Positions 22,684-33,604 of a DNA stretch of 64,000 nucleotides are shown piece by piece. The notes under the pieces are model-generated. The model made no database searches and was not told the origin of the DNA. It saw only the letters and a program-made list of their open reading frames with translations. Origin of the DNA: Adiantum capillus-veneris (lineage: Eukaryota; Streptophyta; Polypodiopsida; Polypodiales; Pteridaceae). Where the stretch lies: contig CM043963.1 in assembly GCA_014529385.2 (NCBI GenBank), positions 105,985,912-106,049,911 of the forward strand, given 5' to 3'. Both the position numbers and the translations under genes were made by a program. The stretch's first letter is position 1; every line of letters starts with the position of its first letter.

Positions 22684-24537
22684 TTGCACGTTGAGTTCTT
22701 TCATAGATTCAAGGAAAAATATCTAGATTGCAAGATTGGCATGAGAGTGTTTGAGATGTTGAAGCCATTCTTTTGTAGGCGGCTGAAGGATAGATACACA
22801 TGCTATTGCAAATACCATGTGCAAATGTCTTTTTTGAAGGACACTCTGAACCACATGCACTCTCATGCTTTTGGGCTGCATAGAGCAGGTTGTGACTATA
22901 TATGCAGTATTTGTGCAAGGGTTGCTTGGCTTCACATCACACGCTCAAAGGTGTCACACATATGTAGGAGTTTGTTCTCTGTCCAAAGCCCGCAGATGCA
23001 GTTTTCCGTAGAAGGGAATGCCTGATGGGAGAGTGTTTGACATGTGGAGTGAATACGTTGGAATTATGATGCTTGGAGATAGCAAATCCAAGTAATAGTA
23101 TTAATGTGAAAATATTTGCATATGTACAAGCTCAAGACAACCATGGAAATAGTAACAAAAGAAAAGATCTTTTGCACAAAGAAATGCAGTGTTAGGAGTT
23201 TCTTCAACACTTGAAGACCAAGTTGGAGCTCTTTATCACCATAACTATGTGGCTCGATGGCAAGGACAAAAATTCAAGGATTGCCTTCTTCGGTTTTTGG
23301 ACGATGTCGTTGTGTCAGTTGTTGATTTTGTAGAGAATTATGCCTTCAAGGAACAAAATGAGATTCAGTCAATGCATTGACACTCTAGTCAAGTAACCAC
23401 TTTTGTACACATAACATACTACGGCAGGGCAGGGGAGGTAGTCAAAATCATCCACTTCTTCATATCGGATGACAAGGCGCATGCCACGTTGTTCGGGCAA
23501 CACTGATTCATGCTACAGCGTGACTAGTTACAACAAGAAGGTGTCACTCCTAAGCAACATTGGGTGTGGTATGATGGTGCGGCCTCACAGTTCAAGGGAG
23601 CCAGGCCTTTTTACTTCATTCCAAGATATGGTGGACTCACAGAGATGGGGATGAGCTAGTTCTTCTTTGGATCAGGGCACCGCAAGGGAGAGCATGATGG
23701 TGCAGGAGCAGTTGTGAAAAGGACCTTGACCCATGAACACCTAAAACCTAATGGAGCTATTTTGCGGTGTGCAGCTGATGTGGTTGCTTATTGTCAAGCC
23801 AACCTGTCGCAAGGAGCACCTTCACACTATCCTTCAAAAGCAAGGCAATGTGCCCGTGTGTTCTGCGAGGTTATAGAGGGGGAAGCGAACTGGGAGGTGA
23901 AGTGGAATTGTGCCACTGTGGCAAAACTCGCTCTCTGCATACTTTTCATGTCCACAACCGTGGGGATCTAACTGCCCTTGCAACAAGAGCCTTGACATGC
24001 TTCTGTGATGCATGCATGCACGGAAGATGGAATCGTTGTGTCAATAAAGGTCACATGCAACCTTGGGATTATCATACTCTACTGTCATTACCTGATGAGG
24101 CTGTGTCAGATTCAAAAGATGAAGCAGCCGCCTACGATGACTTCATATAGGAAGGTCATCATGATGTGTTGAGTAGCGCTCTATGTGTTGGCGACACATT
24201 TGCTGTAAACCCAGATGCTTCGACCAACGTCGAGGATGTGGATTTCTACCTGTTCAAGTGTGTTGCAACAAAGGAGAAGGTGGAGAAGGGGTACCTCGAT
24301 GAGTGGGGAAATGCATTGATAGCGGCCCATATGTTGTGCAAGGAGGCTATATTACAATCAATTGGATGCATACACCTTCAAGCTAGACCACAAGCAGCCC
24401 ATCATCCACGTATTTTCACATCTGGTACAATGTATCAAAATACCCATGGAGCACATCCCAAGGAGACGGCGGGTGTACACAATAACCCAAAAATCTATGA
24501 AGCAATCTATAATAGCATGCCTTTTTGCTTTTAAGTT
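22684..24537 (+). pseudogene. Transposase-like gene, C-terminal part
   Basis: Several open stretches in changing frames read as one decayed protein. In order: LKPFFCRRLKDRYTCYCKYHV with further Cys/His; ECLTCGVNTLE; VSVVDFVENYAFKEQNEIQS (23300-23375); WYDGAASQFKGARPFYFIPR (23566-23625); GSGHRKGEHDGAGAVVKR (about 23672-23720); LTCFCDACMHGRWNRCVNKG; and the end GDTFAVNPD to MPFCF. D-F-x-ENY, DGAASQFK and GH-KG-HDG-GA-VKR occur in this order in a family of transposase-like proteins I have met in plants and animals, probably DDE/RNase H fold. TAG follows MS near 23657, and there are frameshifts. The stop at 24532 is natural. Confidence 0.6.
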
Positions 24538-24719
24538 GTAATCACTGCATCTTCAATATACTTCTTTCTCGGAGATAATGCAGTTTTATAAAAAACTTGG
24601 GTATCTTGTGTCTCTTGTGTGCTTTGTGTATACATGGCTTTGGTGTCTATCACAGAGGGGTCTTAGTTTAAGAGAGATCATTTGTACAACCTGTCTCATT
24701 GTGTTCTAATTGTGTTTTG

Positions 24720-26045
24720 TGGGTATGCTAATTACATAAATGGTATGCTAATTAGCATATTGTTAATGCTAGTTAGCATACAGAATGTTCTAATTAGCAT
24801 ACCTTTTGCTGGTTTTCAAGGAGAAGAGATGGCAGCTTCCTGTATACTATGTATGCTAATGCTAATTAGCATATTTTTTATACTGATTAGCATAAACTTA
24901 TATATGCTAGTTAGCATAAACAGTATGCTAATTAGCATAACTTTGTTGGTTTTCAAGGCGAAGAGATGGAAAATTTTTGTATAATGTGTATGCTAATTAG
25001 TACACTATGTTGTGAGTGGAATGCTAATTAGTATATTGTTTATGCCAACTGGCATAAACAGTATGCTAATTAGCATACTGTTTACCCTTGTTGGTTTAGG
25101 GAAAAAGAGATGGCAGCTTTCTGTATATTGTGTATGCTAATTAGCATACCTTTGCTCGTTTCAAGGAGAAGAGATGGCAGATATCAGTTCTTTGTGTATT
25201 CTAATTAGCATACTATTTATGCCAGTTGGCATAAACAGTATGCTAACTGGCATACCTTTGCTGGTTTTAAGGAGAAGAGATGACAGCTTTCTGTATACTG
25301 TGTGGTCTAATTAGCATACTATGCTATGAGTGAAAGCTAGCACAAACAAAAATGCACAGTATGCTAATTAGCATACTATGTATGCTAATAAGCATACGGT
25401 TTTTGCCAGTTGGCATAAATAGTATGCTAATAAGCATATCTTTGCTGGTTTTAAGGAGAAGAGATGACAGATCTCTACATCCCATGTATGCTAATTAGCA
25501 TACTGTTTATGCCAATTCGCATTCTGTGGGTATGATAATTAGCATAGTTAACTGGCATAAACAGTATGCTAATTAGCATAGGTTTGCTGGTTTCAAGGAG
25601 AAGAGATAACAACTCTCTGTATATTGTGTATGCCAATAAGCATATCATGTATGCTAATTAGCATACTAAGATGTGAGTGGAAGTTAGCAAAAACAAAATC
25701 CACAGTATGCTAATTAGCATACCATGCATGCTAATTAGCATATTGTTTATGCCAGTTGGCATAGACAATATGCTGATTAGCATACCATTGCTGGTTTCAA
25801 GGAGAAAATATGGCAGCTTCCTGTATACTTTATATTCTAGTTAGCATACTATGGTATGCTGTGAGTGGAAGTTAGCACAAACAAAAATGATCAGTATGCT
25901 AATTAGAATGTATTCTAATTAGCTAATGTGAGTATGTTAATTAGCATACCTAGTATGCTAATTAGTATACTGTTTTGGATGTGCTAGCATAAACAGTCTG
26001 CTAACTAGCATAAACATCATGCTAATTAGCATACCTTTGCTGATT
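24720..26045. repeat. Palindrome-rich satellite, block 3, with higher-order units
   Basis: Dense copies of TATGCTAATTAGCATA, a perfect 16-bp palindrome, and close variants with C or G near the centre. About nine copies of a second conserved segment are interspersed (TTGCTGGTTTCAAGGAGAAG, followed by AGATGGCAGCTTTCTGTATA). They lie near 24808, 24943, 25089, 25151, 25258, 25442, 25585, 25789 and, degenerate, 26036. The block lies between the convergent transposase-like and FCP1-like genes. Confidence 0.9.
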
Positions 26046-26231
26046 TCCGACGAGAATGTATACAAATTCAATGTTTACATGACGCCAACAGTACACATAG
26101 TATTGTCTTCAAAAAAAGAATAGTATAGGATCTGATCATTACTATCTAAAGTGAATGTCGAAATAGTTACAAACATTGGAAAGGCAATTTGCAAATTTCC
26201 TTCATAAAGTTACAAAACTGCAAAGAGCCTC

Positions 26232-28087
26232 CTACTCTGGATAAGATCGTGGTTTAGCGCGCGTGTACACTCGCTTTTGCCCAGTGTCCATTTTCTTTTC
26301 TGCTTGCTGAGCTTTTGGGTCTTGCTCTCTTTCTTCTTCTTGCTGAGCTTTTGGTTCTTGCAACTCTCTTTCTTCTTCTTCTTGCTGATGCTTTTCTAAT
26401 TTTTCCCTCTATAGCCTCTCTCTCTTATGTCTTTCAGCTTCTTGATCAGCCTCCCTTTGTCTCCTATGCAAGGCCTCATTACGCTAGGCCTCGTTGCACC
26501 GGTGCATTTTTTATTCCAGTTTCCTGATCACTTGATGTGAAAAATATGGGGCAGTATCAACACATTTTCAGTTGTATACGCTGCACGATCCTCTAATTGC
26601 AGCCATAGGAATAGCCAGCTGCTAAAAGTATCTATCAAGAAGTTTTGCCACTATTCTTTGGTCTAGTCCTCTGTCTTAGGAGTAACAAGCCAGCTTCCTT
26701 CAGGGTTCTGGCACAATTTGTACATACTATCATCAATAATTAGACTATTTTGGGGCCCAAAGTTGCAGTTCTTCCAAAACAATCTCAAATCCTTCAAGAA
26801 TACAGGCTTATTATCTATCTACCAAGGCTAGCCACTACAATGACTCTGTGTAAAAACACCTCTCACCTTATTCTGCTGCTCTTTGAATATTGTTTCTAAT
26901 ATTGTATTCACTTTAGGTGCCATGTTGGTGCTCCATATATACACATGGAAAAATAGTAGGCACCAATCCAAAAATTTGTGGCTATCTTTGCGGCAAAATA
27001 CCAACCTACTATCTTGGACATTGTACTTTATCATTTCCGTTGCATGTTTAAGGGGAATGTCACCGTGCATTGGCTCTACAGCTTGAACAAGCAAGCCATT
27101 TAAATCAAGAACCAAAGCGCGCCCCTCGTCAGGAAATGGCAGTGCATACCACTCAGCAAAAATAACTTCCCTCGAGGGATGAACATAACTGAAGTACTCA
27201 TATATTTTTGTTAAGCGTTTAAGATAGCTAGCCAGGCGCTTCTCAATCTCGCGGCCTTTTCTTTTTGTAGATGTCTAGCCTTGGCAATACGCCGTTTTTG
27301 TATGGTTTTGCATGCACTGGCATATTCAAATCATGCAGGGCAACTAACTGCAATTTATCTTGCCCTGTGACATAGAAATGGTATCGAATAAAGACATCAT
27401 AAAGGACAAGAAAAAACTACTGAACTATTGCACAGTAAAATAATATTGAAAAGAGTTTTTCCATTATAAATATCTAGAGAGATACATGCCATAGGTTGTG
27501 GAGCTTGCTAACATTACATAACTTGGACACAATAGGGAACAGCTTCAGCATAATTTCTTGCAAGCACGTGAGCGAATGGCTTTCTTTTCACCTCTACTGC
27601 GTTCGTTTATGTCATCCAGGGTGCTCGGAGGGGTAGCACATTTCTCGTCCCTAGGTTCTTCCAGAATCTGTTCTAGGCCACCTTTTCTCTTTAATTTCAC
27701 TTTGCTCACAAAACCCTGTAGGGGGCTGTCATCACCGGCGTCTTGCGCAATCAGCCCACTATCAATTTTGAAACCTTCCTCTTGAGCACTTCTACCTTCC
27801 TCTTGCACACTCCTAATTGTTTCCTCTGAGACGCTTGTTTGATCATTTTTAGGGGGCTTGGGTTTCGGATGAGTAATCATGATAAAATCTTCGTCATCAT
27901 CATCATCTGTTTCTTTACCATCTGCAGCAGTCTCGTGCGTTGTCACATGCTGTGGCATTACATCTGCCCTTTCATGCTGTCTATCCAACTCATCAAATTC
28001 ATCATTATAGAGATTCTCTTCTTTCCTTTGATTGACAGGTGTCTTGTCAGGTTTGCATCCTGCATAATTGATACCTGTGTATTCCAT
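26232..28087 (-). pseudogene. FCP1-like (HAD phosphatase fold) gene, decayed
   Basis: Reading right to left: an acidic linker (28087-27545, with ETDDDDDEDFIMI and RKGGLEQILEEP), a gap that looks intronic, then the FCP1-like domain starting near 27240. YEYFSYVHPSREVIFAEWYA precedes ALVLDLNGLLV (HAD motif I, DLNGLL instead of DxDxT), then FHVYIWSTNMAPKV, KPVFLKDLRLFWKN and SLIIDDSMYK (HAD motif III with DD). A Glu/Gln-rich coiled-coil tail follows (RRQREADQEAERHKRERL, KHQQEEEERELQEP) and ends RVYTRAKPRSYPE at TAG 26234-26232. In-frame stops are mostly TAG, and at least one frameshift lies near 26570. The DLNGLL form is common in plant FCP1-like proteins. Confidence 0.6.
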
Positions 28088-28138
28088 TCACCCGTTAATT
28101 TTCATCGATGCCATTATGATTGCTTGTATGCATAGTGT

Positions 28139-29612
28139 GACAATTAGCATTCCATGTATGGTAGGCATCTATATCCTATAGACATTCACATTGTCTATGC
28201 TAACTATGCTAACTAGTATACAAAATGTGCTAACCACCATGATCAATATGCTAACTAGCATACAAAATATGCTAACAAGGAAGTGTGAATATAGTGTGTA
28301 TGCTAACTAGCAAAGAATGTATGCTAATTAGCATATATAAAATGTTAATAGGAAAAATTGTGTGTATGTTAATGGTATGCTTATTATTAATGGTGTGCTA
28401 ATTAGCATAAATGGTATGCTAATTAGCATACAATGTATGCTAGCATAGATGGTATACTAACTAGAGGATAAGTTATGCTAATAAACATAAAATCTCTGCT
28501 AATTAGCATACCATTTTTGCTAGTTGGCATATTGTGCATGCTAACTAGAATACACATTACGATAACTAGCAAAGAGGTATGCTAACTAGCATACAAATTA
28601 TGCTAGCTAGCTAAAGCTAGCATAGAGGTATGCTAACAAGCATATACATTATGCTAGCTAGCAAAGAAGGTATGCTAACTAAATTTTGAATGCTTGTTAG
28701 CATGCACCAAATGCTAGCTAGAATACAAGGTATGCTAGTTAGCATACTGAGTATGATAATTATCATACCTTTTTCTATAGTTATCATACTTGCATGCTAG
28801 CCACCATAAAAAATGTTCTAATTAGCATAAAAAGTATGCTAGTTAGCATATTATATATGCTAATTAGCATACCTGTTATCTAGTTAGCACACATGGCTAA
28901 CAAGGTATGATAATTAGCATATATAATATGCTATTTAGCATACTTTTTATGCTAACTAGAACATTGTGTTTAGCCGTGTGTGCTAACTAGATTACAAGGT
29001 ATGCTTATGCATGCTAATCAGCATACCTTTTTTTTAATTAGCATACTTGCATGCACTTGCATGCTAGCCATCAGGGTATGCTAATTAGCATACCTTGTTT
29101 GCTAGCTAGCACACTGTGCACTAATTAGGTTATTTAACATGCTGATTAGCATACTTTGTGTCTAACTGGGAAACTCTCTATGCTAGTTAGCATGCACAGT
29201 TTGTTAACTAGCATAGAAGGTATGCTTATTAGCATACACAGTATGCTAACTAGCATACAAAAAATGCCAACTAGTATTCACAATATGTTAGCTAGGATAA
29301 CTATCTATGCTAACTAGCATACACAATATGCTTACCACCATGACAATGTATGCTAGCTATATCGCATAGTATGCTAGCTAGCATAACTAGGTTTGACAAC
29401 TACCATACACAATATGCTAGACACCATACCCACTAAGCTAACTAGCATACCTTCTATGCTAACTAGCATACCTTCTATGCTAGCTAGCATGCCTTCTATG
29501 CTAACTAGCATAACTAGGTTTGACAACTACCATACACAATGTGCTAAACACCATACCCACTAAGCTAACTAGCATACCTTCTGTGCTAACTAGCATACAT
29601 AGGGCTAGTGTA
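28139..29612. repeat. Palindrome-rich satellite, block 4
   Basis: Variants of TATGCTAATTAGCATA, TATGCTAACTAGCATA and TATGCTAGCTAGCATA with spacers. The end of the block contains two copies of a roughly 95-bp unit with GTTTGACAACTACCATACAC. It separates the FCP1-like part from more upstream exons (29717-30730) on the same strand, so like blocks 1-2 it may lie in an intron. Confidence 0.9.
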
Positions 29613-29716
29613 GGAATCAAGGCTGGATAAATGTTCCTTAACATTATCTTACCAAAACTCTGTGTGATCGGAGGTCCTTGCCCTGTGACCTTGCCACACC
29701 ATTCAACTAGTATCCT

Positions 29717-29929
29717 CTAGTGGCAGGTGGAAGCTCTACATTCGGTCCCCAGGGAGCATGCAACAACAAAGCACATTAGGTGATAGGTATGCTCACATGG
29801 AATTTTGACCATTGCATTGATTTTGTGTACTTCTAGTGTGGCAGACCACAGCCAGTACACACGTTGCTTGTTGTCCCATCGCGTACCCCTCATATACACT
29901 CTGTAAAAGTGTCCATATCTATCTTTCAT
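29717..29929 (-). CDS. Unidentified 70-residue frame, possible exon
   Basis: Starts MKDRYGHFYRVYMRG and contains KIPCEHTYHLMCFVVAC, with several Cys and His. Its ATG overlaps the TGA (29928-29926) that ends the preceding exon frame, so a one-base shift or alternative splice would be needed to join them. No domain recognised. Confidence 0.25.
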   Translation of the reverse strand: MKDRYGHFYRVYMRGTRWDNKQRVYWLWSATLEVHKINAMVKIPCEHTYHLMCFVVACSLGTECRASTCH

Positions 29930-30730
29930 AGGGCAATGGGGATGAAGGAGCCTTGTATCATCCTACTTATTTGCATGAACAACTGCAATTGACTATCACA
30001 GGCGTGCACTTTTGCTTCCTGCACCTCCACATTAATTTACAAACCAATCAAAATAGAGGCATGGTAAGTACATAGGATAGTTGTGCACATATTCAAAACA
30101 TAATGTTCAATCACAAAAAACATCGGCACTTACATGAAGATAGGTTATGTTAATATCAACGGCAATGGGGGTGTCCTCACTATGAGAAAACCCCAAACCA
30201 TCCAGTGTCTCCTTTAGTGTCTCAATGTTTACCTTGAGCTCTATTTCTCTCCTTGCATCCACACTGTCAGTGAGGCCTAAACACCGCAATTCATTCTCAA
30301 CATCATGAAGCGTATGTATCATAGCAAGTACTATAGGGCAGACCATATCATGGCTTGCTTTTAGAACCCTTGCAGCTTCAAGCTCCTGACCCGCATTCTT
30401 GAGCTGTTGTTTAGCATCCTGTAGTCCATTTCTAAGATGGTCATTTGCACTCATTATGTGCTGCAAATCAGAGAGCCCAAAATATGATAGGCTTGTTGTC
30501 ACTTTGTGAGAGCTGTTAATAGAGAGGGGTGTTTCCCTGACAACAGAAACAACATTCGAAGCTACTTGACCAGTGCAATCTTCATTTGTTTCTGCGGATC
30601 CCTCCTCTGTTGTTTGACTTGAGGGGTGGGTATTACGCACCCTCCACTTTTCAACAAGGGCATCGTAGTATCCTTTTTCTCGAAGGTCCTGCAAATGCTA
30701 GACAGCAAACTCAACCCAATTGAACTGCAT
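29929..30730 (-). pseudogene. Upstream exons of the 26-31 kb minus-strand gene
   Basis: From ATG 30730 the frame reads MQFNWVEFAV, a TAG, then HLQDLREKGYYDALVEKW and a long helical segment (LRNGLQDAKQQLKNAGQELE, about 30440-30380) likely to form a coiled coil. A canonical donor CAT|GTAAGT lies at 30134/30133 and an acceptor GGTGCAG at 30019, giving a 115-base intron that keeps the frame (TYLH joined to EAKVHACDSQL). It ends at TGA 29928-29926. The product is not recognised. By position it may belong to the same transcription unit as the FCP1-like part; that is inference. Confidence 0.45.
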
Positions 30731-30768
30731 GATTGAGCCACTTGCAATTGCCACTGGACTAATTTTTT

Positions 30769-31092
30769 TTACAAAACCCTTCGCAAAAAAGCCAAATTAA
30801 TTTCCATGTTGGTGGGGGGCTTCTGATACACCCTGTAGTGCAACTGAAGTACTTGATGATCATACATGTTGTTATGAATGCTACTGCATTTGAAGTGATA
30901 TTTGTTGCGATCCTTTGCCTCTTTGAATACATTAAACCACTCCAAATCTATAATTTGCTCCCTTTTCACCAATTTGGGGTCGTCACCGTCCATGGAGAGG
31001 CCATGGACAACATTAAACTCTTCTGCTATTACACAAAACTTTTCTTGCAGTGGGATTTTAGCTTGGGAGTTTTCCATTGGCCTGCACACCAC
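30769..31092 (-). CDS. Unidentified 107-residue frame, possible upstream exon
   Basis: Open frame directly upstream of the 30730 frame on the same strand. It contains LVKREQIIDLEWFNVFKEAK and NKYHFKCSSIHNNMYDHQ, mixed composition with no low complexity. No family recognised. It ends at 30769, about 40 bases before the next frame, so a short intron or a frameshift could connect them. Confidence 0.3.
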   Translation of the reverse strand: MVCRPMENSQAKIPLQEKFCVIAEEFNVVHGLSMDGDDPKLVKREQIIDLEWFNVFKEAKDRNKYHFKCSSIHNNMYDHQVLQLHYRVYQKPPTNMEINLAFLRRVL

Positions 31093-31448
31093 ACAGGATT
31101 ATAATATTAAAACCTTACAAAACCCCACTAGAATAGGGCTGTCAAGTAATTTCTACACAGGCAATTGTGCGGGATCTCCTTAGATGCAATCATCTAAACA
31201 TGCACCTTGAATGCCTAAGGCAATGCACAAGCACCTGATCAGTGTGAGAGAATCCACAACTAGATTGCAGCCTACTGCAAAAACAAGCATATAAGCTGAA
31301 TGCATAGTCCTCTGTGTTTATTGCAGCATATGATTAGCAACACAATTTTCTCATGGGTGAGAGGATTCACTAAAAGATTAGTAGTCGGGGCATGCTGGAG
31401 AAATGTGTCATGCTTTTGCTTGATTTACAACTTCCAAATGTGGCCCCC

Positions 31449-31720
31449 TCATTGAAGACAGAGAGAGAGAGAGAGAGAGAGAGTACCTGAGTCCTGCTTC
31501 CCTTTCCCTGCATGCATGTACTTTGACATTGGGGATCCTTGGGAATTAGAAGCATTCGATCTTTTGCAGGATGGAGAAGAAGCAACATAACCTTTGCCCC
31601 TCGACTTACTTCTCGGTGGAGTACTGTCAAGATTGCTGTCAGAGGTGGCTGGCTCTAGTGGTGAGCTATCCTCCACTTGGACTGACTGTTGGCCTCCGAC
31701 TGCATACCTACTTGCAGATC
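31449..31720 (-). CDS. Ser/Lys-rich possible first exon
   Basis: Low-complexity, basic, Ser-rich frame (TPPRSKSRGKGYVASSPSCK). A possible donor CAG|GTACTC lies just before a short (CT)n tract. No in-frame ATG is visible before a stop upstream. It could be the 5' end of the 26-31 kb gene, or chance. Confidence 0.2.
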
Positions 31721-31899
31721 GTAATCACTTTCCTCCCTCTCTCTGACCTGTGGCCCCTACGCTGTGCTTCCCTCCATGCTTCATGACTACACTACTACCT
31801 CAACGTAACGACTGAGCTTAACTGTTAGAGATTTTAAAAATATTACAATTCATTTTTTCGAAGTCCAAGTATTACACTTTGTATAGTTCATGATGGTGG

Positions 31900-33440
31900 C
31901 CCACACTTTTGAAAAAACATGACTGTCCTATCCATGTGTTATGCTTACAGGATGTGCTTGTTGGCATATGTTAAGTAGCACAAAAATCGTGACATGTTAA
32001 CATGCTTTCACCCGTCAATGGACTGTATCAGTTATTATCCATGTCCAACTTACAATCTTCTTAACCTAAACCATCGTCCAAAGTAAAAAGATTGTGTTTT
32101 GCCAAGTAAAAAGGTGTGTTTTTGTTCTTTTTAAGTTCATTTTATTGCTTGTCATCAAAAAGGTTATCACTCCTTTAAGATGAAAGCAAATTATTATAGT
32201 TTTATAAATAAGGTTATTATAAAGCTCGATTTTTTGAATCATATTAACATACATATCATCCTGATTGGAAGGCCACCACCCCTTTTGATCCAAGTGTTTT
32301 ATTCCCATTTTCAGGCCCAAATTATTTTGTACGTTTACATCAGTCCTAACATACTATACGAACTTTCAAAGCGTAGTGAATTAGTCCAAGAAATTATGAT
32401 TATTGGTCAAGTGTTTGTGGTTTCATTCTACAAAATATAATTCAATAGCCCCTTTCTACTGTATCAAACAAGACTTGCATTATGTGAGAAAAAACTGTAG
32501 TTTTGAGCCCATTTTAGTCAAAACACCACCCTATAGATATCTCAAAAACCAACCCCAAGGGCCTCAAAACCCTACCTTATTTCTTTACATAATACAAAAA
32601 ACCCTAAGAATGCGGTATATTAACCAGTCCATTGTGCATCATGGTCAAAATAGCAACATTAGTATGCAAACCACCTGATGGAAAACAAGTAATGCAACTA
32701 GAGCCATTTGGGTTGGCTGTACTACAGCTTAACTCAAGAAACTAGTGCAAAGTTCCACTACCTTGCCTATCAAAACTAGGGGTATCCCATTCTTAAACCC
32801 CCTTCTTTTACCACAAACTCAGGCCAGCCCCTTTTTTTTTTAAAAATCGTATCAAAACTAATCAATGCCAAAAAAAAAAAATCAAACACCCGTGATTATC
32901 AACATAAAAACGCCATTAGCTACCAACAATCGACACATGCAGGAACAAGCCCTATGTACCTTTTAAAAATTTAACAAACCATAAGCCATTGCATGGAGTG
33001 AAACCAGCAAAGTACCCTATACATTATGTAGAAAACCACACACAAAAATTGTAGAGTATGACATGAGCCAACCGTGTTGGTGACCTACCTAAATGAAACA
33101 AGATGCCAAGCCCACTATTCAAATAATAATAATAGTTTTGTAACATTCCTGCTCTGCACAAACTTACCAGAGTCCTATCGTAGTGCAAATATTACCGATC
33201 ATTCAAATGAGTAAAAACAATTGTAGTAAATCAAGAACCAAGCATGTTCTAGTAAGGTATCAACCTAAGAAGCACCTTTATGTTCCATCAATTCCATAGC
33301 TACACAGTAAGCAATTGATCACAGAAAGCCTTAAAAGACACTCTCTTTCAATACACACACTATATGCAATAGACGAGGCTAAGTGAGAGGCATAGAGCAA
33401 CCCTCACCTTGTTAATATAGTGAAGAAATCTTCCACCCTT
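31900..33440. other. Gene-free AT-rich stretch, related to 55.76-56.4 kb
   Basis: No convincing coding sequence. Short blocks match the region right of the Ty3 array in the same orientation: around 32015 and 55966 (TCAATGGACT then CATGTCCA), and around 32270 and 56092 (CACCCCTT then ATCCAAGTGTTT). I read this as two diverged copies of one intergenic repeat. Confidence 0.4.
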
Positions 33441-33454
33441 GTTATAGTAGCGAC

Positions 33455-33456
<2 letters not shown>

Positions 33457-33495
<39 letters not shown>
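33457..33495 (+). repeat. Homopolymer of 39 G
   Basis: Thirty-nine consecutive G on the plus strand. Such long G runs are rare in plant DNA, can form G-quadruplexes, and are prone to sequencing length error. It lies about 110 bases left of the Ty3 array. Confidence 0.9.
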
Positions 33496-33604
33496 CGAGC
33501 GGAGCCTTATATGCAGATGGTGTGCAGGTATAGGGAGAATCATGAGAGTGATCGTCCAAGCTACAGGGAGTGACGCAGAGAGAGTGAGTCCGAGAGAAAG
33601 GCGT

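Noticed and set aside
13957-29612. CRISPR-like repeat arrays
   Set aside because: The palindromic repeats have irregular spacing and are tandem satellites in a plant nuclear context; no uniform spacers or cas genes.
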